DNA from: Apium graveolens
Lineage: Eukaryota; Streptophyta; Magnoliopsida; Apiales; Apiaceae
Direction of reading: 5' to 3'
DNA: 64,000 nucleotides
Assembly (NCBI RefSeq): GCF_009905375.1
Contig: NC_133647.1
Location: 4,900,595 to 4,964,594, forward strand
A program made the position numbers and the translations under genes. Below the pieces are notes generated by a model. That model made no database searches, was not told the DNA's origin, and saw only the letters and a program-made list of their open reading frames with translations. This document shows, in pieces, positions 1 through 11,300 of this stretch (its first letter is position 1; every line of letters begins with the position of its first letter).

Positions 1-2352
1 TTAATAAAATAAAGAATATTATTTAGTAAATAATCGGAGTCATAAGTCCTCGAATGAATATTCAAATAATAATATTCATAAATAAATTAAGCGGAGTCAT
101 AAGTCCTCGAATGAATATTTAAAATAATATTCATTAATAAAATAAACGGAGTCATATGTCCTCGAATGAATATTCAAAATAATATTCATTAATAAAATAA
201 AGTTATCGAATAAACCTTATTTGATTCATAGTTTTAAAAACTATTCATATATATATATATATATATATATATTATACCCGGGAACATCGACTCCCGGTTT
301 TAGAAAAATGTTCACCTTTGGGTTCCCTATAGTAAGGGTATATGCAAATTACCGCTTATCTCTAGCATAGGTATTATCAACTGAATCAGCAGATATATGT
401 ATCAAGAATACGAAACAGGAATGCATATATACCATATCACATGCTACAATATATCGCAATAATTTTCTAAATAACCATTATGCATCTATCACAAGATAAT
501 GCATGTACAAATGTATACATCACAACAACAGTATAACGGATAGAAAACTTGCCTGAGCGACTGGGGGTTACAAATGGCTTGGGACGAGTCTGGTAACCTA
601 TAAACAACTTATAAGTTGGAATTAAACCAAAGTCACTTATAAATCTATACTTTAACCAATTTAGACTCTAACGCTCGCTTTGCGCTTACTGATTCTCCTA
701 AGTCGCTCGAGTACCCTCGGCTCCACCATTTTTAATAAATTAACCATTACGAGTTTTAAGGCGATTCTTTCGCGAGTGTCTTACCAACTGCCTAATACAC
801 TTTACATAATTATTTCATACTCCAATTAGTCATTTTAGGTCTTTAACCTATGTTTCAAAGTAAGGCGAGGGGTAATGATTCGTTCACGAAACGTCGTTAC
901 TTAAAACGGTCGTTTCTCCTAAACCGTACATCGGAATCAAATGAACTACATATCAAAACGAAGCTCATAACATGAACTATCTAATCATGGTAATGGTAAA
1001 AACCTAGCAGTGAGTTCACGGATCCTAATGTTAAGAATAAAAACAGCCTAAAGTAAATCAGACATTATGACGACTATATTTACGCGATTACCCAAATTTA
1101 AACCACTCCAAATCATCTCACAATCAAGTCACAATCAACATCCCAACCAAAATCCATCCATACTTCATTATAACAGCCCCAACAACTCCAAATTATCAAT
1201 TTATACTATTCTTAAACATGAATTTAAACTACACTTATGTTCATTAATCAACAATCCAAGAATTACAACTCCAAAAACTTCACAAAACCAACTAATCTCT
1301 ACATTCACAACAAACAAGCCTCTCATGAATTATAACAACAAAACTAAACCTAATTAATCAAATAAAATTAGGGTTTGGAGGGGTTATACCTTCCTTGGAG
1401 AGTGGAGAATCATGTAATTAGCTTGGAATCACCCTTAAAAGTCCTTATCCAAGCTTAATCTAAACAAAAACTCAAGAACAAAAATTTTAGTTCTTGAAAA
1501 ACACTATTCACCATCTTCTTCCATGATTTTTAGGAAGAGATTGTGAATGATTTAGGAGCTCAAACCTGTAGGATAGCTATATCTATGCATAAGAAGTCTT
1601 GGATAATTACCTTGCTAATTAACAAAGCTTGGAACTAGGATTTTGATTTTTCTTTCTTTGGAAAAGAAGAAAAGCCGAGAGCTTTGATGAAGAAGATGAA
1701 ATAATTTTGTGTTTTTGGTGGAAATGAAATGTTTTGGCTTGGTTGGTTGACATTTTGATTTGTTTTGTTTTGTTACCTTTTACCATGGTAACTTTTGTGT
1801 GGTTCTAATTCAACCAACAACACACTTTGCTTGGTCATGCTTATGTCACCATGTGATGTCACCCTCCCACCTTTGTCCTCTTCTTATTGGTTTGATGACA
1901 TCATCCCCACTAAACTCTTTGATTAGCTTTTAATTACTTGGCTAATGACCACTGATCTGTTATACGGTTCGCTTAACTTTCGTTTTCGTTTATCGTTTGA
2001 GGTATCATACCCGGGATCTTATTACTTAGGTTCCCTTAATCTTTCTCAATACATTATATTCCTTTTATGATCCTCTCTTAAAATCCTTGAATTTAAATCC
2101 TTTTTATCCTGTTACCTTATACTCAATTCTTTCGATATCTGGTGGATTTTCGGGAAAAATCAAAAGGTTCAAATTTGGATTCTGACGATCTTTACATACA
2201 CTTATATATCATATAGAGTACCAATAAAATCTCAGAATATCCATAAAAGAACCCCTACATAGTGTGGCATGAAAAGTTTTTTTATTCAGCAATATCAGCA
2301 AAAACACTATTCATAAGGGTTACAAAAAGTTCAAAATTTTGGGGTTATTACA
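1..2352 (-). repeat. GYP1 3' LTR, truncated by window start
   Basis: Matches 10054-12406 nearly base for base, with a few percent scattered differences by eye. The inner edge is ...TTATTACA at 2352, next to the polypurine tract. It contains a (TA)n microsatellite at about 248-272, of different length from the copy near 10306. The small plus-strand ORF at 1067-1357 is repeated in the other LTR with a changed end and looks like chance. Confidence 0.92.
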
Positions 2353-2365
2353 GTCTCCCCTCCTT
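2353..2365 (-). other. GYP1 polypurine tract
   Basis: On the minus strand AAGGAGGGGAGAC directly precedes the LTR start TGTAATAACC. This is the expected primer site for plus-strand DNA synthesis of a retrotransposon. Confidence 0.85.
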
Positions 2366-2385
2366 AAAAGGATTCCGTCCCGGAA

Positions 2386-3429
2386 TCAAATAGAAAACAA
2401 ATGGGGGTACTTTTCTAGCATTGCGCTCTCTAGTTCCCAAGTTGATTCTTCCACGTTATGATTCTGCCATAGCACTCTGACTAGCTTGATCACTTTGTTC
2501 CGAAGCACCTGCTCCTTCTTATCCATAATCTTTACTGGTTTCTCCACGTAAGTCAGATCTGGTTGCATATCCACATGCTTGTACTCCACTATGTGTCTGG
2601 CATCCCGATGATACTTCCTTAGCATTGACACATGGAACACATTATGAACTTGTTGTAGGTTCGGGGGTAAGGCTAGCTCGTAAGCCAACTTCCCAATCCG
2701 TCTTAGTATCTCAAAAGGTCCAATGTATCTTGGGCTTAGTTTTTCTTTCTTTCTGAATCTCATTAACCCCTTCCAAGGGGATACTTTTAGTAGTACTAAG
2801 TCCCCTACTCCATATTCCTTGTCCTTTCGGGCTAGGTCTGCATATTTCTTCTGTCTATCTTGGGCTGCTACCAGCCGTCCTCTGATGAGATCCACTATGT
2901 CTTTGGTCCTTTGGACCACTTCGGGTCTGAGCATTTTCCGCTCTCCTACTTCATCCCAGTATAAGGGAGATCGACACCTTCTTCCGTACCGGGCCTCATA
3001 AGGCGGCATTCCGATGCTAGCATGAAAGCTATTGTTATAAGAAAATTCGATCAACGGCAAGTGATCATCCCAACTTCCTTTAAAGTCTATTGCACAGACT
3101 CTCAACATATCCTCTAGTGTCTGGATGGTCCTTTCACTCTGCCCATCTGTCTGGGGATGGTAAGCGGTACTCATATTTAACTTGGTCCCCGCACATTCTT
3201 GAAAGCTCCTCCAAAATCTGGAGTTGAACCTGGGGTCTCGGTCTGAGACAATGGATGTTGGGACTCCATATCGCGTCACTATTTCCTTAAGGTAAATGTC
3301 CACCAGTCTATCGACTATGTATCTCTCATTGATAGGAATGAAATGAGCTGACTTTGTCAGTCGGTCTATAATCACCCATATGGCATCATGGTTGGCTTTC
3401 GTCCTTGGTAAACTGACAACAAAATCCAT
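2386..3429 (-). pseudogene. GYP1 integrase catalytic core and chromodomain-like tail (pol fragment)
   Basis: Inserts retrotransposon DNA into the host genome. The first catalytic Asp lies in WVIIDRLTKSAHF, the second in IVSDRDPRF and the Glu in DGQSERT. A GPY-type module follows (YIGPFEILRRIGKLAYEL), and then a C-terminal chromodomain-like stretch (VLWQNHNVEESTWELE) that in chromoviruses steers integration to chromatin. It is continuous in frame with 3436-3957 except for one TAG just upstream (after EWKWE), at a site where related proteins have Gln. The 347-codon length fits the second half of a chromovirus integrase. The stop at 2386 lies 34 bp before the LTR, a normal pol end. Confidence 0.9.
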
Positions 3430-3435
3430 GGCTAT

Positions 3436-4010
3436 CTATTCCCATTTCCATTCGGGAATCTCCAGGGGTCGTAAGAGTTCACTGGGTCTCTGGTGCTCTG
3501 CCTTTACTCTTTGGCAAGTCAAACATTTGCTTACCCATTCTGCTATGTCCCTCTTCATGTTGGGCCACCAGTAATATTCCTTCAAATCCCTATACATCTT
3601 GGTGCTTCCCGGGTGAATGGAATATCTTGAACTATGGCTTTCATCCAAAATCTCATCTTTAGGCTCTTGAACGTTCGGAACCCAAATCCGGTAGGAGTAC
3701 CTCATTATCCCTTTATCATCTTTCTCAGTATGGATCTCTTCTCCAGTCATTGACTCTCTGCCCTCATTCATTATTTTCTCTTGGCACAATCTGATCTTTT
3801 CCAATAATTCTGGCTGCATTGAGATCTCAAACAGCTTCTCAGTTCCGGTTCCGGTTACCTTTACTTCTATTTCCATCCTCTCGAAATCCTTTATTAATTC
3901 TTCCGAAGTCATTATCATTCTGAGTCTTTCCTTTCTATTAAGGGCATCAGCCACCACATTGGCTTTCCCCGGATGATAGAGAATCTCACAATCATAGTCC
4001 TTGATTAGCT
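3436..4010 (-). pseudogene. GYP1 RNase H end and integrase zinc-binding domain (pol fragment)
   Basis: The open frame 3957-3436 starts at VVADAL, the usual junction after RNase H. It carries the integrase HHCC zinc-binding module: two His in HSSRYSIHPGSTKMY and the Cys pair in CLTCQRVKAEH. A frameshift near 4020 separates it from the RT-RNase H frame, and the bases 3958-4010 continue the same homology. A TAG ends it right before the catalytic core. Both lesions look like decay within what is normally a single gag-pol ORF. Confidence 0.87.
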
Positions 4011-5075
4011 CTAACCATCTCCTCGGCGCATGTTGAGCTCTTTCTGCGTAAATATGTACTTGAGGCTCTTATGGTCTGTGAAAATCTCGCATTTCTCTCC
4101 ATACAAGTAGTGCCTCCAAATTTTTAGGGCAAAAACTATTGCTGCGAGCTCAAGGTCATGAGTAGGATATCTAATCTCGTATTCCTTCAGTTGTCTCGAC
4201 GTATACGCAATCACTTTACCGTGCTGCATAAGCACACACCCTAATCCTTTGTGCGACGCGTCACTATATATCACAAAATCTCCTTTTCCGTTTGCCGTTA
4301 CCAACCTTTTCTTTAATTCCTGAAAACTGTTCTCGCATTTCTCCGTCCATTCAAACCTCTCTGTCTTACGAGTAAGTCGTGTCAAAGGGGTTGCGATCTT
4401 CGCAAAGTCCTGTAAAAATCTACGATAGTAGCCAGCCAATCCTATGAAAGTCCTTACCTCTGTGGGTGTGGTTGGCCTTTCCCAATTGGAGACCGCCTCT
4501 ATCTTGGAGGGGTCGACCAATACTCCTTCTTTATTGATCACATGTCCTAAAAACTGTACTTCATTCCGCCAGAATTCACACTTCGAGAATTTGGCATATA
4601 ACTGTTCCTCTCTGAGTATTCCTAGAGCTATCCTCAAATGCTCTGCATGCTCTGCCTCAGTCCTTGAGTAGATTAAAATATCATCGATAAAAACTATCAT
4701 ACACTTGTCCAAGTACTTCTTGAATACTCTGTTCATTAAGTCCATGAAAGCCGCTGGGGCGTTGGTTAATCCAAAGGACATTACCAAGAACTCATAGTGC
4801 CCATACCTGGTATGGAACGCTGTCTTGGTAATATCTTCGGGTTTAATCTTTAGTTGGTGATATCCAGTTCTCAGGTCAATCTTGGAAAAATAAACAGCAT
4901 CCTTTAGCTGGTCAAACAGATCGTCTATTCTAGGTAACGTGTACCTGTTCTTTATGGTTAGCTTGTTCAACTCTCGATAGTCGATGCATAGCCTCATGCT
5001 CCCATCCTTCTTCTTAACAAATAACACTGGTGCTCCCCACAGAGACATACTAGGTCTTATCATACCCTTATCCAA
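4011..5075 (-). pseudogene. GYP1 reverse transcriptase and RNase H (pol fragment)
   Basis: Copies the element's RNA into DNA and degrades the RNA strand. RT motifs in order: [55 protein letters not shown] and the active site [12 protein letters not shown] (YxDD position occupied by FIDD, common in gypsy elements). RNase H follows with acidic residues in [17 protein letters not shown] and [12 protein letters not shown] codon at about 5079 separates it from the protease part (…NELATQL / [11 protein letters not shown]…). A frameshift at about 4020 truncates the RNase H end (…LNMRRGDG). Confidence 0.92.
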
Positions 5076-5081
5076 AAGTTC

Positions 5082-5704
5082 CTACAATTGGGTAGCTAAT
5101 TCATTCATTTCTAATGGGGCTAACCGGTAAGGTGCTTTTGAAACTGGCGCCGTCCCGGGGGCCAACTCAATAGCAAATTCAATCACTCTATCGGGTGGTA
5201 ATCCCGGAAGGTCTTGTGGGAATACGTCTTCAAATTCGTTGACTACCGGAATATCTTGAAAGTTGGGCACCTCCTTTTGCGTGTCCACCACATAGGCTAG
5301 GTAAGCCTCATTTCCTTTTCGTAGCATCCTTCTGGCCTGAGCCATAGTCAAAAATTTCTGCGTCTGCCTCTTTCCTCTAAATATGACTTCTTTCTTTCCT
5401 GGGATATTTAACTTAACTTTCTTCCCCTTATAGTCTATCTGAGCATCATTGTTAGATAGCCAGTCCATTCCCAAAATTACATCAAACTCCCCCAATTTAA
5501 AAGGAATCAGATCAACACTAAAAGATTGCTCCCCAATGCCTAACTCACAGGCAGGGTGAATCTGGTTAACATGAATAATTTCATGATTGGCTATTTCTAC
5601 TTGTAAGGGTTCTATCAAGGGTTCAGCCTTAAGTCTTAATTTACGCACAAGGTCCTTTGATATAAAAGATTTAGTTGCTCCCGAATCAAATAAACGTTTG
5701 CACT
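5082..5704 (-). pseudogene. GYP1 aspartic protease (pol fragment)
   Basis: Gypsy-type retropepsin that cuts the polyprotein. The active site DSGA is encoded at 5676-5687 on the minus strand, in the frame of the fragment 5648-5082 and upstream of its first Met. A hydrophobic strand with the second flap region follows (DVILGMDWLSNNDAQIDY). This frame is offset by one base from gag, which overlaps it at 5636-5704. The Tekay clade normally has one gag-pol ORF, so the offset is more likely an indel than programmed frameshifting. It ends at a TAG before RT. Confidence 0.85.
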
Positions 5705-7075
5705 GACTGAATTTAGAGAAAGGGTACCTGCTATCACATCTGAGTCTTTCATAGCATCCTGGACTGTCATGTTGAAAGTCCTCGCAGTAGGTGGCTTATT
5801 GGAGGCAGCCCTGCTGGCTCCTGAAGCCGCTGGTTTGTTCATTGGGCATTCCTTCTTCCAATGACCCGGGCGTCCACACTGATGACAAGTGGTGGTTGGA
5901 ATGACGGCAGGGACTGACGAAGGGCATTTGTGGGAATAGTGGCCCACTTGCCCACACTTAAAGCAGGTTACTGGCTTTCCCTTACATTCTCCAGAATGCA
6001 TCCTTCCACAAGTGTTACAGGCTGGCAATGGGGGTCGAGACTGGTTAGAATAGGACATTCTTGACTTCTGGCCACTTTGGCTCACATTCACACTCATTGG
6101 CTGCTTAAACCCAGTGTTCTTTTCCGGTAGGGACACTGCTCCTCGATTAAATCTAGTTGGGAAGCTCCTTCCTGCGGAACCTCCACCCATGCTCATGCTT
6201 TTCCTCTTTATTCCCTTCTTCTCTCTTTCCTTCTGCATCTGTTCACTTCCGGCTTCTACAATTGTTGCTTTTTGCACCAGAGTGGCATAATCAGTAAGCT
6301 CAAGGATTGCCACCCTATTCTGGATCCACGGTTTCAGTCCCTTCTGAAACCTCCTAGCTTTCTTTTCCTCGGTGCTCACAAATTCCGACACAAACCTTGA
6401 TAACTCAGTAAATTTTGCTTCATACTCTGCTATAGATAAGTTATTCTGCTTTAGCTCCAAGAACTTGAGCTCCATCTGGTTTTCCATAAACCTCGGGAAA
6501 TATTTTCCCAGAAACAACTGACTGAATCTCTCCCAGGTTATAATAGCATCTGTCTCCATGTTTTTCTTGGCCTCCCACCAGTAGTTAGCCTCTCCTTTCA
6601 GAAGGTAGGTAGCAAATACAGTCTTCTGTGCCTCATCGATACTCAGAATCTCAAATGATTTCTCCATTTCCTTTAACAATGCCCTTGCCTCAACTGGGTC
6701 GGCTGATCCATGGAACTCAGGGGGCTTAAGGGACTTAAAAGCCCTGAAAGAGTTTGCCACATCATTGTTATTTCCTTGAGGGGGTGGGTTGGGTTGACGT
6801 TCCAAGTTCTGCCTTAGTAGTTGCATGAACTGGCCCATGGGATCCATGCCTGGGTTTGGTATTGGTTGCTCAACCTCAGTTTCTCCTTCCTCAGCCTCTA
6901 TCTCAAATCCCTCAACATCATATGTTTCCTCCTCCTCTTCATACAGGGAGTCATCCTGTTCAATATAATCCTCGTCTTCCTCTTCACTGTGTTCCTGGTT
7001 CCTATCGTCCTGGTTATGGCTTCCCTGGTCCTCAGATCCAGGGTTCGCCCTAGTTCCAATCTTTCTTGGCGGCAT
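5636..7075 (-). CDS. gag: GYP1 Gag (capsid and nucleocapsid)
   Basis: 479 codons from ATG at 7075. It builds the virus-like particle and packages RNA. The N-terminal ~75 residues are very acidic (EEEDEDYIEQDD). Next comes the retrotransposon gag domain (about residues 105-270: LKPPEFHGSADPVEA, YLLKGEANYWWEAKK, ITWERFSQLFLGKYFP), then a basic linker. Two classical CCHC knuckles follow (CFKCGQVGHYSHKC, CHQCGRPGHWKKEC), after a short irregular one (CNTCGRMHSGEC). The last ~20 residues are out-of-frame readthrough of the protease active-site region. Up to the protease the frame is intact, the best preserved gene of this element. Confidence 0.88.
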   Translation of the reverse strand: MPPRKIGTRANPGSEDQGSHNQDDRNQEHSEEEDEDYIEQDDSLYEEEEETYDVEGFEIEAEEGETEVEQPIPNPGMDPMGQFMQLLRQNLERQPNPPPQGNNNDVANSFRAFKSLKPPEFHGSADPVEARALLKEMEKSFEILSIDEAQKTVFATYLLKGEANYWWEAKKNMETDAIITWERFSQLFLGKYFPRFMENQMELKFLELKQNNLSIAEYEAKFTELSRFVSEFVSTEEKKARRFQKGLKPWIQNRVAILELTDYATLVQKATIVEAGSEQMQKEREKKGIKRKSMSMGGGSAGRSFPTRFNRGAVSLPEKNTGFKQPMSVNVSQSGQKSRMSYSNQSRPPLPACNTCGRMHSGECKGKPVTCFKCGQVGHYSHKCPSSVPAVIPTTTCHQCGRPGHWKKECPMNKPAASGASRAASNKPPTARTFNMTVQDAMKDSDVIAGTLSLNSVSANVYLIREQLNLLYQRTLCVN

Positions 7076-7595
7076 GATACTGATAATAAAAAAAATATTG
7101 GGAAATTCAATGTTAGGTCACAATCATACACAACATTGTGCCTTGTACAGCTCTATAATGGGGAGAATGTATCTCGCAGTTCTATTATTTTATGATAGTT
7201 CTAATAAGAAGTGCAGTAATAATAAAGATAAAAATAGTGATCTCGTCACTAAGGAACTGAACTGAAAGGAAACAAATATATACATAATGCGAGAAATATA
7301 TAGTTTGATCTGGTCAAAAGTACAACAGTGCTACAGCCATCTGTCCTAAAAGTGATACACAATAGTCTATCTGTCTAGTCAGAAAAAGGGATGCTATATA
7401 CAAGTCAACTATCCCGGAAAATTGGCTATTACTAAGGCCTCGACTAACTAGACAACTAGAGTATCCCATCGTCAGTCCTGAATCACACACCGGAGCGGGT
7501 CAGCTCCCATACCCTTTCCATCGCACGACGGAAGAGTCGGCCTGCCGCCTGGAGATCCTACCATGCCTGTCCCCCTAGAGCGATCAGAGTCTCGC
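7076..7595 (-). other. GYP1 untranslated stretch between the 5' ORF and gag
   Basis: About 520 bp with no supportable gene on either strand. The open frames at 6821-7265 on the plus strand are antisense shadows of gag and its leader. The base composition changes near 7440 to the GC-richer sequence that continues into the upstream ORF. Confidence 0.5.
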
Positions 7596-8141
7596 TCAGG
7601 ACGTGAGCTCTATCCCTGTCAGCTCCCTCCTCAAGGATCGGGGTATAGTAGCCCTAGTCTCATAAGCTTGGGCACGCCTACCCGCCCTCTCCGCATCCAA
7701 CTCCCTCCTGACCTCATCCAGCCGGGCCTCAGCAACAGCCACTCGGGTCCTCAGTACATCCTGAACATAGCCGTGGGCTAACAAAGACTGCCTATGGGCA
7801 GGGTCGAGAGGTGGTGAATCCGGAGCCGCTGAGGGTGCCTCCTCGGTCTGCCTAGGCTCGGAAGTATGGGTCTCTGAGCTGTCATCATATGGGCTCCAGG
7901 ATAGTGCTGGAGGGGTAGGAGCTCTGACCACCAGGAGTGAGGGTAAAGGGGTACCAGTGTACACTACCATAGCTCCGACACGCTCCTCAGCCACTGGGAC
8001 CTCATCCGGGTCCTCCTCATCTGAAATAGCAACAACCTCTGTCTCTGACTTATCTGAGGGGTCCTCCTCATCCTCCTCCATCTCAGGCTCCTCCTGATCC
8101 TCGGCATCTAGCAGTGCCTCATCATGCTCACGCTCGAACAT
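7596..8141 (-). CDS. GYP1 upstream ORF between primer site and gag, unknown function
   Basis: 181 codons from ATG at 8141, sense with respect to the element and 5' of gag. It is visibly GC-richer than its surroundings. The N-terminal third is acidic (EEPEMEEDEEDPSDKSETEV), the middle is Pro/Ser-rich (APTPPALSWSPYDDSSE) and the C-terminal third is a charged, probably helical segment (VAVAEARLDEVRRELDAERAGRRAQ) that could form a coiled coil. There is no signal peptide or membrane segment. The frame could reach further upstream to a TAG near 8167. I do not recognise the family. It could be an accessory gene or an open part of a long leader. Confidence 0.45.
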   Translation of the reverse strand: MFEREHDEALLDAEDQEEPEMEEDEEDPSDKSETEVVAISDEEDPDEVPVAEERVGAMVVYTGTPLPSLLVVRAPTPPALSWSPYDDSSETHTSEPRQTEEAPSAAPDSPPLDPAHRQSLLAHGYVQDVLRTRVAVAEARLDEVRRELDAERAGRRAQAYETRATIPRSLRRELTGIELTS

Positions 8142-8337
8142 CTCAGGGTCCTCTATCTCATGTGCCTACACATTAAACGAGCTAAGTTACTATCATGATA
8201 CTTATAAGGGTTCCCGTAAGGGTTTTAACTGTCAGCGCTACTTTAAGTAGTCCGACCATGAACTTGGCAAGAGTTCTTATTATCTTTGTGAGTTTATTAT
8301 TACATCGTCACATCATCTCTGAGGTTTATAACGCTTA

Positions 8338-8349
8338 GCTCTGATACCA
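8338..8349 (-). other. GYP1 primer-binding site (tRNA-Met initiator)
   Basis: Minus strand TGGTATCAGAGC, 4 bp inside the 5' LTR edge. This is complementary to the 3' end of plant initiator tRNA-Met. Confidence 0.92.
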
Positions 8350-8353
8350 TTTC

Positions 8354-11300
8354 TGTAACACCCCCAGATTCGGGGTCTGGAATCCGGGTCGTCACGGTCT
8401 TTCTTTCCACAATATCACTTCACTTAATTATAATAAATAACCTTATGCTATGACCCCACACTAACACACACCACAACCCGTTATAGTCTCAGAGATGAAA
8501 TTGAAATAAGTACAAGTCCTTGAATCCACAATTTAAAAGTTATTACAACCCAAAATGATTACTTGATAAATTTACAGTTAATTGCCATTATCTGCCACAA
8601 GTTATAATTATACAATATTTGGTTCCCAAAAGTAGAATACCTGATCTACCAATAGATCTACCTCTGCAGCTATAGCAGCTACAACATCAACGGGAAGACG
8701 CGGGACGCTTCCCACGCGCTTGCGCTGGGTTTGCTTGAGTCGGACCATCTTTTCTAACTGTTGTTGTGTGATGAAGAAATGAAGCAAGAGTGAGCATTAC
8801 AGCTCGCAAGATGATATATAGTGTAGACAATAATGCAAGTATCTAAATGGATAACTTACTAGAATCCTTTATCAAGTGTAAGGTAACTACTTACTGGATA
8901 TAAGCTTAAAGGAAGATGAATTTACCAATTACTTCACTATACTTATACCATTTTTAGAAATCTACTTGAACTACTACTGTTCAAAGTATAATGATTCTCA
9001 AAAGGTCATCCCATAGATGAGACCACAAGTTAAAACTTGAATAGATTCAATCTTTGAAATATTTTTAAAGGAAATGAAGTTACGAGATACTTCATTCAAT
9101 GGGAACACCATTAAAACTATTTGACCCTGTCAATGCTTCGACAACCACCCATTCGTAGCCTTTCGATCGAAATGCTACGGGTAGTGTTGCAGAATTATCC
9201 AACTGGATGATGAACTCATTACGGGAGTTTGTCACGCCAGGAAGACCACTTACGATGATCAGTCGCAGTAGTACAACCCCACCATTTTCTACATGTAGAG
9301 GAGAACCTGTCGGATTTACTTGTCAACCGAACACTGGACTCCTAAGGAATGGACCGTCTTAGCGGAACTTCCAGGCCATTTGGGCCAATATAATTAGGCT
9401 GGGCCGGCACCACTCGACCACTTACGCCACTCCTAGTTCAGATGAAATCCATGACTCTGAAACGTAAAGCTCGTCCCCACTTTCCCAAGTAGAAACTTGT
9501 TGATACGGCTCCACCAAGAAGTCGTATCTAGTTGGAAAGGAAAACTCACCGATATTTCCCAGGCGATGCCTGTTAATGGATTAACTTGTTCCAAGAATTT
9601 TACTTCCCGAGTATTGGGTAAGTAATCGAAACTCTTTTATCAAAATAGCAACCTGGTTGCGAATATAAAACACACCACAGAGCCGGATCCCTCAGGTTTT
9701 GAGCGAATATTTAAATCCCCTTTGAAAGGAAGATCTTAAATATATAAAAAAATGAGTTTTGAGGTCCGCTCTAACTTTTAAAATCATTTTGAAGGCTCGC
9801 AAACATTTTTTTAAGAATGTTTGGAGTAATGCTGATTTAATGAAATAAATTAGTCCCGATTTATTAGAAAATATCTGAATATTATTATTTAAATAATATT
9901 CTCATAAAGAATAATCTTTATAAAAATAATTGAAGTAGAAGTTGTAAAACTTATACTTGAAATGAATATTAAATAACCAAAGATATACTTATACGAAAGT
10001 AATATCTTTATTTGAATAATCAAAAGTAAGTTTGATCATCGACACATTATTCTTTAATAAAATAAAGAATATTATTTAGTAAATAATCGGAGTCATAAGT
10101 CCTCGAATGAATATTCAAATAATAATATTCATAAATAAATTAAGCGGAGTCATAAGTCCTCGAATGAATATTTAAAATAATATTCATTAATAAAATAAAC
10201 GGAGTCATATGTCCTCGAATGAATATTAAAAATAATATTCATTAATAAAATAAAGTTATCGAATAAACCTCATTTGATTCATAGTTTTAAAAACTATTCA
10301 TATATATATATATAAATATATATATATTATACTCGGGAGCATCGACTCCCGGTTTTAGAAAAATGTTCACCTATGGGTCCCCTATACTAAGGGTATATGC
10401 AAATTACCGCTTATCTCTAGCATAGGTATTATCAACTGAATCAGCAGATATATGTATCAAGAATACGAAATAGGCATGCATATATACCATATCACATGCT
10501 ACAATATATCGCAAGAATTTGCTAAATAACCATTATGCATCTATCACAAGATAATGCATGCACAAATGTATACATCACAACAACAGTATAACGGATAGAA
10601 AACTTGCCTGAGCGACTGGGGGTTACAAATGACTTGGGACGAGTCTGGTAACCTATAAAAAACATATAAGTTGGAATTAAACCAAAGTCACTTATAAATC
10701 TATACTTTAACCAATTTAGACTCTAACGCTCGCTTTGCGCTTACTGATTCTCTTAAGTCGCTCGAGTACCCTCGGCTCCACCATTTTTAATAAATTAACC
10801 ATTACGAGTTTTAAGGCGATTCTTTCGCGAGTGTCTTACCAACTACCTAATACACTTTACATAATTGTTTCATACTACAATTAGTCCTTTTAGGTCTTTA
10901 ACCTATGTTTCAAAGTAAGGCGAGGGGTAATGATTCGTTCGCGAAACGTCGTTACTTAAAACGGTCGTTTCTCCTAAACCGTACATCGGAATCAAACGAC
11001 TACATATCAAAACGAAGCTCGTAACATGAACTATCTAATCATGGCAATGGTCAAAACCTAGCAGTGAGTTCACGGGTCCTAATGTTAAGAACAAAAACAG
11101 CCTAAAGTAAATCGGACATTACGACGGCTATGTTTACGCGATTACCCAAATTTAAACCACTCCAAATCATCTCACAATCAACTCACAATCAACATCCCAA
11201 CCAAACTCCATCCATAATTCATCATAACAGCCCCAACAACTCCACATTATCAATTTATACTATTCTTAAACATGAATTTAAACTACACTTAAGTTCATTA

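Noticed and set aside
248..272. TA dinucleotide run as replication or regulatory element
   Set aside because: It is a simple microsatellite with a different length in the other LTR.
1067..1357. Open frames in the GYP1 LTRs (1067-1357 and 11130-11471)
   Set aside because: They are the same low-complexity Asn/Ser/Lys-rich stretch duplicated with the LTR, antisense to the element, with different ends in the two copies. They have no start context and no recognisable domain.
5636..5704. Programmed -1 frameshift between GYP1 gag and protease
   Set aside because: The protease frame is offset by one base, but no clear slippery heptamer with a following structure is visible, Tekay elements normally use one ORF, and this copy has another clear frameshift by decay.
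6821..7265. Plus-strand ORFs over GYP1 gag and leader
   Set aside because: They are reverse-strand shadows of the acidic gag N-terminus with hydrophobic, low-complexity translation.
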